A stretch of DNA of 64,000 bases from Heyndrickxia coagulans 36D1 (GTDB lineage: Bacteria; Bacillota; Bacilli; Bacillales; Bacillaceae_C), in NCBI RefSeq assembly GCF_000169195.2, contig NC_016023.1, positions 2,046,001 through 2,110,000 of the forward strand, read 5' to 3'. The notes below the pieces were generated by a model, which was given only the letters and a program-made list of their open reading frames with translations, had not been told where the DNA came from and ran no database searches. This document shows, one piece after another, positions 45,565 through 55,310 of the stretch (the first letter of the stretch is position 1; every line of letters begins with the position of its first letter). The position numbers and the translations under genes were made by a program.

Positions 45565-46668
45565 TCATGCCCATTTTTCCTTATAATACCGCCCGACGGA
45601 ATCAGCGGTAACGATTGCTGCGTACACAAGGTCAGGCGTGACTTCAAACGGCATGTTATAAATCGTTTCGCCTTCCGCACAGGAAAGTTCAGCCACTTTT
45701 CGGAGCTTTTCCTCATTCAGTTCTTTCACGCCCAAATCCCCGAGCGTGACGGGAAGTCCGACACTCAGGCAGAAGGAGACCACCTCTTCAATTTCCGCTT
45801 TCGGCGCATCTTCCAAAATCAGCTGGGCGAGGGTACCGAATGCCACTTTTTCGCCGTGGTACATATGATGGGTTTCTTCGAGCACGGTAAGCCCATTATG
45901 GATCGCATGTGCCGCAGCAAGGCCGCCGCTTTCAAAACCGATTCCGCTCAGATACGTATTCGCTTCAATGATTTTTTCCACTGCTTCCGTAACAAGATGT
46001 TTTTCCGCTGCCAGTTTTGCTTTTAAACCTTCCGAAATTTGCGTGTCATAACAAAGTTTTGCAAGCGCGATCGCCGCTTCCGTAACACGCCCGCCTGCCA
46101 TCGTCGTTTTATTTGCCCGCTTAGTGGCGCGCGCTTCAAAATACGTTGCAAGCGCATCTCCCATGCCGGAAACGAGCAGGCGGGCAGGGGCAGAGGCAAT
46201 CACTTTCGTATCCATAATGACAAAAGTCGGGTTCAGCGGCAGCATCAAGTATTCTTCAAACTCGCCGTTCTCTTTGTAAATAACAGACAGGGCGCTTGTC
46301 GGGGCATCGGTGGAAGCGATGGTCGGCGCGACAATCACCGGAATGTTATTGTAATACCCGACTGCTTTTGCGGTATCCAATGTTTTTCCGCCGCCGATTC
46401 CGACAACGACATCGGCTTCCTCGGATTTGCTCATTTCACAAAGCCGTTCGATTTCCGGTTTAGAACACTCACCACCGAATAATGCCATTTGATACCCCGT
46501 TTCTTTGCCGGCATAGCTTTCTTCAACCGTTTTGCCGACAAGGCCGGTGACAAAATCATCCGCAATAATAAATGCTTTTTTGCCAAGCCTTTCCGTATAC
46601 GCCGAAAGCCTGGACAATTCATCGGGGCCTTGTATAAACTTGCTTGGAGAGGTAATGATTTTCGTCAT
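45565..46668 (-). CDS. gldA: Glycerol dehydrogenase
   Basis: Started at ATG 46668 behind AGAGGAGG, the protein has 367 residues, the family norm. 'GIGGGKTLDTAKAVG' binds NAD, and zinc ligands are in 'GMGDALATYFEA', 'AHAIHNGLT' and 'HHMYHGEKVAFG'. It oxidises glycerol to dihydroxyacetone. The product is the substrate of the DhaKLM kinase encoded 14 kb away. Confidence 0.95.
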   Translation of the reverse strand: MTKIITSPSKFIQGPDELSRLSAYTERLGKKAFIIADDFVTGLVGKTVEESYAGKETGYQMALFGGECSKPEIERLCEMSKSEEADVVVGIGGGKTLDTAKAVGYYNNIPVIVAPTIASTDAPTSALSVIYKENGEFEEYLMLPLNPTFVIMDTKVIASAPARLLVSGMGDALATYFEARATKRANKTTMAGGRVTEAAIALAKLCYDTQISEGLKAKLAAEKHLVTEAVEKIIEANTYLSGIGFESGGLAAAHAIHNGLTVLEETHHMYHGEKVAFGTLAQLILEDAPKAEIEEVVSFCLSVGLPVTLGDLGVKELNEEKLRKVAELSCAEGETIYNMPFEVTPDLVYAAIVTADSVGRYYKEKWA

Positions 46669-46871
46669 AAAAATGCCTCCTCTTTTTGTGAAAAATATAA
46701 CAAGCACAATTCCATCATAACTTATTTTTGCAGATAAGAAAACCTTTTCATCCTATCATCCATACTTTTTCAAAAACGTTCAATTTTCGGGGAATAACAA
46801 GTAAAATAGAGCTGTATCGACAAAATGTGACAGAAATATGATGTGTTTTGAATAAAAATGATATTTTTTGA

Positions 46872-46886
46872 TTGAAAACGGTTGAT
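46872..46886 (+). promoter_or_regulatory. Candidate cre (CcpA) site at the fruRA promoter
   Basis: TTGAAAACGGTTGAT fits the cre consensus at 14 of 15 positions and overlaps the -35 hexamer. Confidence 0.55.
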
Positions 46887-46909
46887 TATGAATAACTATG
46901 TGATAAAAT
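46882..46909 (+). promoter_or_regulatory. Sigma-A promoter of fruR
   Basis: TTGATT, 16-base spacer, TAAAAT, about 12 bases before the ribosome site CGGAGGA. Confidence 0.55.
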
Positions 46910-46932
46910 ATCATCAGACGGAGGAATGAAGG

Positions 46933-47691
46933 ATGTTAGCAGAAGAACGCTATCAAATCATTTTGCGGCATTTGCAAGAAAAACATATCGTAAAAGTGCA
47001 GGAGCTGGTTAACCTGCTTAATGCTTCAGAATCGACGGTCAGGCGTGATCTCCAGGACCTGGAAGCAATGAATTTGCTCAGGCGCATCCACGGCGGCGCA
47101 TCGCTTTTGCAACGCAGAAGTGAAGAACCGGATATGGATACGAAAACGCTCAAAAACGTTCAACAGAAAAGAATCATCGCCCAATTAGCGGCAAAAATGA
47201 TCAATGACAATGACTGCATTTACCTGGACGCCGGAACGACCACGCTTGAAATGATCCCTTATATAGAGGGAAATAATGTAATCGTTGTCACGAACGGGCT
47301 CCCGCATGTGGAAGCACTTGTCGAGAAAAAAATCAAGTCTTACCTTCTCGGCGGGATGATGAAACGGACGACAAGGGCGGTGATCGGCAGCGTTGCCATG
47401 CAGACATTAAACAGCTTCCGGTTTGACAAAGCGTTTCTTGGCGCAAACGGCGTTGACCCTGAAATGGGCTTTACCACGCCGGACCCGGAAGAAGCATTGA
47501 TCAAGCGGCGGGCAAAAGAACTTTCCGAACAGTGTTATGTGCTTGCAGACAGTAGCAAATTTCAGGAAGTAGCTTTTTGCAAGATGTTTGACATTTCGGA
47601 GGCTTCTATTATCACGGATGAATTACCGGATTCCTTAAAATCTTCCATTTTAAGTAAAACAAAGGTGATATGTGAGCAAAGCGGCGCATAA
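46933..47691 (+). CDS. fruR: DeoR-family fructose operon repressor
   Basis: The 252-residue protein has the DeoR HTH near the N-terminus ('VQELVNLLNASESTVRRDLQDLE') and the sugar-phosphate-binding sensor domain ('DAGTTTLEMIP', 'VVTNGLPHVEALV', 'LADSSKFQEVAF'). It sits directly ahead of the fructose PTS gene, matching FruR. The usual effector is fructose 1-phosphate, made by FruA. Confidence 0.92.
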   Translation: MLAEERYQIILRHLQEKHIVKVQELVNLLNASESTVRRDLQDLEAMNLLRRIHGGASLLQRRSEEPDMDTKTLKNVQQKRIIAQLAAKMINDNDCIYLDAGTTTLEMIPYIEGNNVIVVTNGLPHVEALVEKKIKSYLLGGMMKRTTRAVIGSVAMQTLNSFRFDKAFLGANGVDPEMGFTTPDPEEALIKRRAKELSEQCYVLADSSKFQEVAFCKMFDISEASIITDELPDSLKSSILSKTKVICEQSGA

Positions 47692-47822
47692 AAAAGTTTT
47701 TCCTCCGCCATGATAAAAGCCCGCAGTTGAAACAAAATAACAAATGGCTGTCTCAGGCATCCGGTTTGGATGTCATGATAAGAGGTATTGTTTTTCTGTA
47801 CTGGAAAAAGGAGTGAAATAAA

Positions 47823-49721
47823 ATGAAAATAACCGATTTATTGGTCCAGGAGACCATGGTTATGGATATGCAGGCGACGAAAAAAGAAGAAGCGATTGAT
47901 GAATTGATTGCAAGCCTGTCAAAAAGCGGCCGCATCAATGACCCGGTTCTTTTTAAAGAAATGATTTTAAAACGCGAGCAGGAGTCGAGTACAGGAATCG
48001 GCGACGGAATCGCAATGCCGCACGCAAAAACAAAAGCGGTCAATAAAGCAACTGTCGTATTCGGGCGCAGTAAAAAAGGCGTTGATTACGAGGCGCTGGA
48101 TGGCCAGCCGTCATACTTATTCTTTATGATCGCAGCGCCTGAAGACGCAGCAGATACGCATTTGCAAACGTTGGCGGCATTGTCGAGGCTTTTGATTGAC
48201 CAGGAGTTTGTACAGCAATTAAAACAAGCCGAAACGCCGGCTGAAGTGTCGAGGCTGTTTGATGAAAAACAAGCGGAAAAGGAAGGAAAAGAAGCAGCGG
48301 AAACGGGTGCCGGCAATGGTTCGGATGACAAATTGATCGTTGCTGTTACCGCCTGTCCGACCGGGATCGCCCATACGTATATGGCAGAAGATTCGTTGAA
48401 GAAAAAAGCGGAAGAAATGGGCATTCCGATCCGGGTGGAGACAAACGGCTCGGAAGGTGTTAAACACGAACTGACAAAAGATGAAATCAACCGCGCTGTC
48501 GGGGTCATTGTCGCAGCCGATAAGAAAGTTGAAATGGCGCGTTTTGACGGCAAACGCGTGCTGCAAACGCCTGTCAGCGATGCCATCCGCCAGCCGGAAG
48601 ATTTGATCAACCGGGTACTGGAACAGCATGCGCCTGTTTACCATGCAGACAGCACGGAGCGCACTAATGACGATGAGCCGGCGGAGAAAAAGTCGGTATG
48701 GGGAACCATTTACAAAGATTTGATGAATGGGATTTCGCACATGCTGCCATTCGTTGTCGGCGGCGGGATTTTGCTTGCAATTTCGTTCCTGATTGAAAGA
48801 ACAGCTGGTGAACATAACACGATTTTTAAAATGCTGAGTGCGATTGCAGGCGGCGATACAGGGGCATTCCACTTCTTGATTGCGATTCTTGCCGGGTTTA
48901 TCGCATCGAGCATTGGTGACCGCCCAGCACTCATGCCTGGTATGGTCGGCGGCTATCTTGCGTCTAGCTCGAATGCCGGTTTCCTCGGTGGTCTCGCAGC
49001 TGGTTTCCTTGCTGGGTATATTATCGTCTTTTTGAAAAAAGTATTTGCAGGGCTGCCACAGGCGCTGAATGGATTAAAGCCGATTTTGATTTTCCCGGTT
49101 TTAGGCCTCCTGATTACCGGCGGATTGATGTACTATATTTTTGACCCGATTTTCAAATGGATTAACACCGGTTTAATCGGTGGTTTGAATAACCTTGGCA
49201 CGGGCAATGCCGTTCTGCTTGGTATTGTTCTGGGCGGCATGATGGCGATCGATATGGGCGGCCCGTTCAACAAAGCTGCTTACACGTTTGCGATCGGGGT
49301 ATTTACTTCGAGCGGCAACACGAACGGCCTGATGATGGCTGCCGTAATGGCCGGTGGGATGGTTCCACCGCTTGCGATTGCGCTTGCCACCACGTTTTTC
49401 AGAAATAAATTTACGGATCAGGAAAAAGAAGCAGGCATTACAAACTATGTGCTCGGGCTGTCCTTTATTACGGAAGGAGCGATCCCGTTTGCGGCATCCG
49501 ATCCGCTCCGTGTCCTTGGTTCAAGTATTGTTGGTTCGGCGATAGCCGGCGGGCTGACGCAATTCTGGCATATTAACATACCGGCTCCGCACGGCGGGAT
49601 TTTCGTTGTATTCCTTGCCAACCATGCGATCTTGTTCCTTGTCTCCATTATTATTGGTGCCATTGTTTCCGGCCTGATTCTCGGGTTATGGAAACGGCCT
49701 GTTGCACAGAAAAACAGTTAA
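47823..49721 (+). CDS. fruA: Fructose-specific PTS enzyme IIABC
   Basis: The 632-residue protein has domain order IIA-IIB-IIC. IIA phosphohistidine His67 is in 'IGDGIAMPHAKT'; IIB Cys178 is in 'VTACPTGIAHTYMAE'; IIC spans about 300-625 with 9 or so membrane segments. It imports fructose as fructose 1-phosphate. The gene follows fruR by 131 bases with ribosome site AAAAGGAG. The 1-phosphofructokinase gene fruK that normally lies between them is missing. Confidence 0.95.
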   Translation: MKITDLLVQETMVMDMQATKKEEAIDELIASLSKSGRINDPVLFKEMILKREQESSTGIGDGIAMPHAKTKAVNKATVVFGRSKKGVDYEALDGQPSYLFFMIAAPEDAADTHLQTLAALSRLLIDQEFVQQLKQAETPAEVSRLFDEKQAEKEGKEAAETGAGNGSDDKLIVAVTACPTGIAHTYMAEDSLKKKAEEMGIPIRVETNGSEGVKHELTKDEINRAVGVIVAADKKVEMARFDGKRVLQTPVSDAIRQPEDLINRVLEQHAPVYHADSTERTNDDEPAEKKSVWGTIYKDLMNGISHMLPFVVGGGILLAISFLIERTAGEHNTIFKMLSAIAGGDTGAFHFLIAILAGFIASSIGDRPALMPGMVGGYLASSSNAGFLGGLAAGFLAGYIIVFLKKVFAGLPQALNGLKPILIFPVLGLLITGGLMYYIFDPIFKWINTGLIGGLNNLGTGNAVLLGIVLGGMMAIDMGGPFNKAAYTFAIGVFTSSGNTNGLMMAAVMAGGMVPPLAIALATTFFRNKFTDQEKEAGITNYVLGLSFITEGAIPFAASDPLRVLGSSIVGSAIAGGLTQFWHINIPAPHGGIFVVFLANHAILFLVSIIIGAIVSGLILGLWKRPVAQKNS

Positions 49722-49762
49722 TGCAGTGAAAGATATTTTGGATATAAAGTTAATGGGAAAGC

Positions 49763-49797
49763 GAAAAAAGACCGGTATTGCTGACCGGTCTTTTTTC
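49763..49797 (+). terminator. Terminator of fruRA
   Basis: A 14-bp perfect stem (GAAAAAAGACCGGT and complement) around a 7-base loop, with the T-run inside the 3' arm. Confidence 0.9.
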
Positions 49798-50081
49798 AAT
49801 TTCCGACATTTTTTAACAGGTCCAGCCAAACCGCTTGTACTGGTGCCGACTTCTGTTGCGAAAACAGGTTCGCCCAGTGTTTGCCCATTTTCCAATTCAG
49901 CAGGTAAAAGATTGAAGCAACGGACGGTCCGCGTTAACATAAAATCATCAAGATATTGCCATCTTCGCCAAAAAATTTCGGTACAGCTCGTTTTTTTACA
50001 CGCTTTTTACGGATATTTGGGTATAGTTGTATTAGTGGATTTAAGACATAAGACAAAGAGAATAAGGGGAAAATATTCCAT

Positions 50082-52121
50082 ATGAACATGTTTCTGATTT
50101 TATTGATCTTACTTTTGCTTGTTGGCATCTCCGACATTTTAAATCATTTTATCCCATTTATTCCGGTGCCGCTTATTCAAATTGCCCTCGGCCTTGCGTT
50201 TGCAGCCGTGCCGGTTGGGGCGCATGTCCCGCTTGAACCGGAATTGTTTTTCGTGTTATTTATCGCACCACTATTGTTTCATGATGGAAGAAACGTATCC
50301 CGCGAAGCAATGTGGAGGCTGCGGAATCCGATTTTGCTGCTTGCGCTCGGGCTTGTTTTTGTGACGGTGTTTGCAGTCGGGTATATTACCCATCTGATGA
50401 TTCCCTCACTCCCGCTTGCAGCAGCATTTGCCCTGGCCGCCATTCTATCCCCGACCGATGTTGTAGCGGTCAGCGCCATTTCCGAACGGGTTAAAATTTC
50501 GCGCGTGATCATGAACCTGCTGCAGGGAGAAGGGCTGTTAAATGATGCATCCAGCCTTGTTGCATTTAAATTTGCGATTGCGGCAGCGGTCACCGGGTCG
50601 TTTTCGCTAGCTGAAGCCAGTGGCAGTTTTTTGCTCATCTCGCTCGGCGGCTTTTTAGGCGGGGCATTGCTGGCATTTTTCATTATCCGCTTCAGAGTGC
50701 TGATTCGCCGCCTCGGGATGGAAGATGTCACGGTCCATATGCTCATCCAAATTTTAACTCCGTTTTTCATTTACCTTATTGCGGAACATTTTCATTTATC
50801 CGGCATTTTAGCGGTTGTCGCCGGCGGAATGGTCCATGCTGTTGAGCGTGAACGGGAACAGTCGCCGAACTTTTCCTACCAGATCGTTTCGCGCAGCACG
50901 TGGACGGTTTTAGCCTATATTTTAAACGGCCTTGTCTTCGTCCTTTTGGGCCAGCAAATGCCGGCAGTACTCGGCGAAATTTGGACAAGCCCGGCTTTTA
51001 ATAACGGCACGGTGATTTTGTATATCATTGTGGTCACGGCGGCCCTTTTGCTGCTCCGATTTCTCTGGGTGTACGCCGTGTGGTGGGCCGGATGGAAATC
51101 AAAAAAACAGCGCCTTGCAAAGCCTTCCCTAAAGCATACGGCGATTACTACGATATCCGGCGTCCGGGGGGCGGTCACGCTGGCCGGCGCATTCTCTATT
51201 CCGTACACCATTGCAAGCGGAGCGCCTTTTCCAGAACGTTCTTTGCTGATTTTTATTGCGGCCGGTGTCATCCTGCTGACGCTTGTGATCGCAAGTGTGT
51301 TCCTGCCACTTTTGGCGAGACGGGCAGGAAATGAGACAGACCGTTCAGAGCGGAGAGCGGAAAAAAATGCTTCAATCTTTATCAGGGAAGCGGCAATCCA
51401 GTCTGTGCGCGAGGAAGTGAATGACGAGAACCGGGAAGCGGCAGCGGCTGTGATTGACAACTATCAAAATATGCTGCATCAATTGAAAGCGGAAGAAAGT
51501 GAAATAGATTCACTTGAATTCAAACGGATTGAAACGGAGACCAGGATGAAGGCGCTGGAGGCGGAAACGGAATATATTAATGCTTTGATGAAATCAAAAC
51601 GCATTGACCAGGAGATGGCTTTTTTGTTCCTTGAATATATTCACCGGATGGAAATTGCCGTTACCGATAAAATGAAGTTCAGGTTTTTGAATTTATGGAC
51701 CCTTTTCCGGAAAGGCGCTACCAGGTTTCTTTTCCTCTTTTACCCGAATAAGGAAAAACGCCGCAAACAGCGGATTAACCGCTATGCGAAAATCAGACAA
51801 ATTAAAATTGAAATGGCGGAAGCAGCGATCCGGGCCATTAAATCTGGGATGACAGAGGAAAACAGGGAAATTTCGTTTCTTGTCATTAGCGAATACCGGA
51901 AGTTTATCAGGATTTTGAACAAGCCGAAAAATATGGAGGCATCTCTGAAGTATACCAAGATGGAAAGGGAGCTGCAGGAAAAGGCTTTTCAGGCCGAACG
52001 AAACGCTGTACAGGCGCTGTTTGAACGGGGGAAAATTTCAAGGGAGACGGCCCGCAAACTCCGCAGGCAAATCAATATCCGGGAAGTGTATTGGATGGAA
52101 GAACATCAACTCCATGCATGA
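50082..52121 (+). CDS. nhaK: CPA1-family Na+(K+)/H+ antiporter
   Basis: The 679-residue protein has about 12 membrane segments to residue 410. 'FALAAILSPTDVVAVSAISE' and 'LLQGEGLLNDASSLVAF' hold the acidic ion-binding residues of the CPA1 family. A charged, helical cytoplasmic tail of about 260 residues follows. Length and layout fit B. subtilis NhaK (YvgP). It exchanges monovalent cations for protons. Confidence 0.9.
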   Translation: MNMFLILLILLLLVGISDILNHFIPFIPVPLIQIALGLAFAAVPVGAHVPLEPELFFVLFIAPLLFHDGRNVSREAMWRLRNPILLLALGLVFVTVFAVGYITHLMIPSLPLAAAFALAAILSPTDVVAVSAISERVKISRVIMNLLQGEGLLNDASSLVAFKFAIAAAVTGSFSLAEASGSFLLISLGGFLGGALLAFFIIRFRVLIRRLGMEDVTVHMLIQILTPFFIYLIAEHFHLSGILAVVAGGMVHAVEREREQSPNFSYQIVSRSTWTVLAYILNGLVFVLLGQQMPAVLGEIWTSPAFNNGTVILYIIVVTAALLLLRFLWVYAVWWAGWKSKKQRLAKPSLKHTAITTISGVRGAVTLAGAFSIPYTIASGAPFPERSLLIFIAAGVILLTLVIASVFLPLLARRAGNETDRSERRAEKNASIFIREAAIQSVREEVNDENREAAAAVIDNYQNMLHQLKAEESEIDSLEFKRIETETRMKALEAETEYINALMKSKRIDQEMAFLFLEYIHRMEIAVTDKMKFRFLNLWTLFRKGATRFLFLFYPNKEKRRKQRINRYAKIRQIKIEMAEAAIRAIKSGMTEENREISFLVISEYRKFIRILNKPKNMEASLKYTKMERELQEKAFQAERNAVQALFERGKISRETARKLRRQINIREVYWMEEHQLHA

Positions 52122-52344
52122 TATAATCATCTTAGAAGCCTGTGCCGGAACGATTGCGGCATCCGGGAGCCTTTCAGGACTGACCTTTGTGCCGCTTTTT
52201 CCGCACACGGGCTGGTATAAAATGGCGTAATCTGGCCGCTTCTATTGTTACCCCGGCGTCATTTTGTATAGTGAACATGATCCGGGATTGAAAGCCTCGT
52301 TGTATTTTCCGTATTTCAAAAAAAGATGAATCGGGGTGCCTGCA

Positions 52345-52575
52345 ATGTATTTAACCATTCAGGAAACAGCGGAATATCTGTCTTTGCCGGAACCGGTGAT
52401 TGAAAAATTGATCTTGCAAAGACGCATACGCGCCGTGCATGATGGAGAACAGTATTTGATTAACCGGGATCAGTTTGATATCTATTTGCAACAGCTCGAA
52501 AAATACAGGCAACTTGTGGAAGAATGGCTGAATGAACCGCTTCCTGAAGATCCGGACATCAAAGACGAGGACTAA
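52345..52575 (+). CDS. Excisionase-type HTH DNA-binding protein
   Basis: Started at ATG 52345 behind CGGGGTG, the product has 76 residues. 'LTIQETAEYLSLPEPVIEKLILQRRIRAVHDGEQYLI' has the winged-helix pattern of HTH_17 proteins related to excisionases and MerR. The acidic C-terminus ends 'DPDIKDED'. nanE starts 22 bases later, so the two may be co-expressed. No integrase lies nearby. Confidence 0.8.
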   Translation: MYLTIQETAEYLSLPEPVIEKLILQRRIRAVHDGEQYLINRDQFDIYLQQLEKYRQLVEEWLNEPLPEDPDIKDED

Positions 52576-52596
52576 ACGGATATTGGAGGATTTGGA

Positions 52597-53265
52597 ATGT
52601 TTGATAAGGTAAAAGGAAAGCTGATTGTGTCATGCCAGGCGCTGGAGGATGAACCTTTGCACAGTCCGTTCATCATGTCGAAAATGGCGCTCGCAGCAAA
52701 AGAAGGCGGAGCGGCCGGCATTCGGGCAAACAGCGCTGAAGATATCCGGGCCATCAAAGCGGAAACAGGGCTGCCTGTTATCGGCATTGTCAAAAGGGAT
52801 TATGAAGGTTCGGAAGTGTATATTACTCCAACAAAAAAAGAAATTGACGAACTGCTTGCCGTAAAACCGGATATGATCGCGCTTGACGCGACCGGCCGGA
52901 AACGCCCGGGCGGCGAAACGCTTTCCGGTTTAATCGGATATATCCATGAAGCCGGTCTCCCGGTGATGGCCGATATTTCCACAGAGGAAGAAGGATTGCA
53001 GGCAGCAAGGCTCGGTGCGGATTGCGTTTCCACGACGCTTTCCGGCTACACCTCCTATTCTCCGAAACAGGGAGAGCCCGATTTTGCGTTGCTCAAGAAG
53101 CTTGTGGACGCTTTAACGATTCCCGTTTTTGCAGAAGGGCATTTTGATACGCCGGCTGAAGTGAAAAAAGCGCTCGAATTCGGGGCGTTTGCAGTTGTGG
53201 TGGGTTCAGCCATTACAAGGCCGCAGCTGATTACAAAAAAATTCGCAGAGGCGATGAGGTCATAA
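52597..53265 (+). CDS. nanE: N-acetylmannosamine-6-phosphate 2-epimerase
   Basis: The 222-residue TIM-barrel protein has 'LIVSCQALEDEPLHSP', 'AAGIRANSAEDIRAIK', 'DYEGSEVYITPT', 'IALDATGRKRP' and 'FAEGHFDTPAEV' motifs of NanE. It converts ManNAc-6-P to GlcNAc-6-P in sialic acid use. No nanA, nanK or sialic acid carrier is nearby. Confidence 0.93.
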   Translation: MFDKVKGKLIVSCQALEDEPLHSPFIMSKMALAAKEGGAAGIRANSAEDIRAIKAETGLPVIGIVKRDYEGSEVYITPTKKEIDELLAVKPDMIALDATGRKRPGGETLSGLIGYIHEAGLPVMADISTEEEGLQAARLGADCVSTTLSGYTSYSPKQGEPDFALLKKLVDALTIPVFAEGHFDTPAEVKKALEFGAFAVVVGSAITRPQLITKKFAEAMRS

Positions 53266-53367
53266 AAAGCTTAATGAAAATGCTGGGTAAGCAGCAGAAG
53301 CGGCTTCTATAAGGAATGTAAACCGATACAGGAAGATATGGCTCTCATACGAAAGGTGAAGTGAAAA

Positions 53368-54399
53368 ATGGAAGATTCATCTATATCAAAGCGGAAAGCG
53401 GAACATATCCGCGTTGTGCTTGAGGAAAATGTTGCCGGGAAAGACACCACAACCGGCTTTGAAAAATATCGTTTTGAGCATCAGGCGCTGCCTGAACTAG
53501 ATTTTGAAGAAATCTCGACGGAAACGACTTTTCTCGGTAAGCCGTTGAAAGCCCCGTTTTTGATCAGCTCCATGACCGGTGGCACTGCTCAGGCCCGCAC
53601 CATTAACCGGAACCTGGCGCAGGCGGCGGAGAAAAGAGGCTGGGCGTTTGCGTTAGGGTCAACACGGGCTGCGTTGGAAAGCCCGGAACAGGCGTATACG
53701 TTTCAAGTGCGGGATGTCGCGCCGCATATTCCGGTTTTGGCCAACCTCGGTGCCGTCCAGTTGAATTATGGCTACGGAATTGACGAGTGCCGCCGGATCG
53801 TGGAACTGACCGGGGCGGATGCTTTAATCCTGCATTTCAACTCCTTACAGGAAGTCTTTCAAAAAGGCGGCAATACGAATTTTAAAGATCTGCTTGTGAA
53901 AATTGAAGACCTTTGCAGCCGCCTGGAAGTTCCGGTCGGCTGCAAGGAAGTCGGGTGGGGCATCAACGGCCGCCTTGCCGAAAAGCTTTATTCCGTTGGC
54001 GTTTCTTTTGTTGATGTTGCCGGCTCAGGTGGGACATCGTGGAGCCAGGTGGAAAAATATTTAACGTCCGATCCGTTGAAAAAAGCGGCAGCAGAGGCAT
54101 TTTCCGGCTGGGGAAACCCGACGGCGGAGTGCATCACCCAAGCCCGCAACCTTGGCCTTCAAGGTACTTTGGTCGCAAGCGGCGGCTTGAAAAACGGAGT
54201 GGATGCCGCTAAAGCTATCGCCCTCGGAGCCGACTTGGCGGGATTCGGAAGAAAGCTGTTGCATGATGCCGTCCATTCAGTGGATGCACTGCTTTCTACT
54301 TATGAACAAACAGAGCTTGAGCTGAAGATTGCAATGTTCGGAATCGGGGCAAAAGACTTGTCCGCTTTGAAACAAACGCCGCTTTTGAAAAAAATGTAA
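53368..54399 (+). CDS. fni: Type 2 isopentenyl-diphosphate isomerase
   Basis: The 343-residue FMN-dependent protein has 'SKRKAEHIRVVLEENV', 'PFLISSMTGGT', 'ALILHFNSLQEV' and 'VASGGLKNGVDAAKAIALGAD'. It interconverts IPP and DMAPP using NADPH and FMN. The ribosome site is GAAAGGTG. It stands after nanE without another isoprenoid gene. Confidence 0.93.
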   Translation: MEDSSISKRKAEHIRVVLEENVAGKDTTTGFEKYRFEHQALPELDFEEISTETTFLGKPLKAPFLISSMTGGTAQARTINRNLAQAAEKRGWAFALGSTRAALESPEQAYTFQVRDVAPHIPVLANLGAVQLNYGYGIDECRRIVELTGADALILHFNSLQEVFQKGGNTNFKDLLVKIEDLCSRLEVPVGCKEVGWGINGRLAEKLYSVGVSFVDVAGSGGTSWSQVEKYLTSDPLKKAAAEAFSGWGNPTAECITQARNLGLQGTLVASGGLKNGVDAAKAIALGADLAGFGRKLLHDAVHSVDALLSTYEQTELELKIAMFGIGAKDLSALKQTPLLKKM

Positions 54400-54485
54400 A
54401 TTGTGGCCTGGTTTGGACGCGTGCCGGTTTGGATTGATAAGCTTGACGAAACAAATAGATGGACTGGAAAAATCTATCAAGACCA

Positions 54486-55020
54486 CCCCGCTGCTTAGAA
54501 ATTTGAAGCCGGCTGGCCCGGAAGTTTCGGGCGGATGAATGGGCTGAAAATATTTGTTTAGAAATTCTAACCGTTTTCGTCAAGTGTAAACGCCGGTTAT
54601 TTAAGCCGGGGGTCGCGGTGAAATGATCATAAAAATATTTGTTTGGAAATTCTAATCGATTTTGACAAATGTATGCGCCGGCTGGAGACGAGAATTCACC
54701 CGGGTAAAATGGCCATAAAAATAATTTGATTAGAAATTTTACCTGTCTTTTCCAGGTGAAAACGCCAGATATTTTAGACCTGTGGAGACATGAGTATAAA
54801 AAACACGGTCCGGAAATTTTACCGCGGTGAAATGATCATAAAATTATTTGTTTGGAAACTCGAACCAGCTTTGTAGATGTAAACGCCGGATATTTTAAGC
54901 TGGCGGGAGACGAGAATTTCACCCGCGTTTGGAAATTTTAACCGTCTTTGGCAGATGTAAACGTTGTATGTTTTAGACCTGTGGAGACACGAGTATAAAT
55001 GTCCCGGCCAGGAATGTGAA
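54486..55020 (+). repeat. Degenerate tandem repeats, about 77-121 bp period
   Basis: The motif GTTTGGAAATTCTAACC recurs with changes at 54556, 54641, 54729, 54850 and 54927. It is followed each time by TGTAAACGCCGGATATTTTA-like and GGAGACGAG-like segments. The region has no gene and separates fni from the next unit. Confidence 0.7.
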
Positions 55021-55029
55021 CCGGCTGCA

Positions 55030-55070
55030 TAAAAAACCCCGGCTCCCGTTTTGGGGAGGCCGGGATTTTT
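55030..55070. terminator. Bidirectional GC-rich terminator
   Basis: CCCGGCTCCC and GGGGAGGCCGGG pair with one bulge, flanked by A-run and T-run. Confidence 0.8.
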
Positions 55071-55189
55071 TATTTTTTCGCGCCTGCAAAGTTTGACAGT
55101 TGGTCCATCAGTTTGCTGCGTGATCTTTTATTCCGCAACAAGTAGGCAGCACCTAAAGCGACTGCTGTCATGGCCATTGATTTTTTCAT
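55070..55189 (-). CDS. Tiny membrane protein (39 residues)
   Basis: ATG 55189 follows GAAGGGA. The product begins 'MKKSMAMTAVALGAAYLLR' and ends with a basic, helical tail 'RSRSKLMDQLSNFAGAKK'. One short hydrophobic helix with flanking positive charge resembles very small YrzQ-like Bacillus membrane proteins. The T-run of the terminator follows its stop. Confidence 0.6.
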   Translation of the reverse strand: MKKSMAMTAVALGAAYLLRNKRSRSKLMDQLSNFAGAKK

Positions 55190-55310
55190 GATCCACCACA
55201 TCCCTTCTTTTTTCGTATGTTTGTACTTTTCCCCTTGCATGCGGAATTAAACAGTTTAAAGCCAAAATGAAAAAGCAAACCCGCAAAAGGTTTGCTTTAA
55301 TATGAACCGG

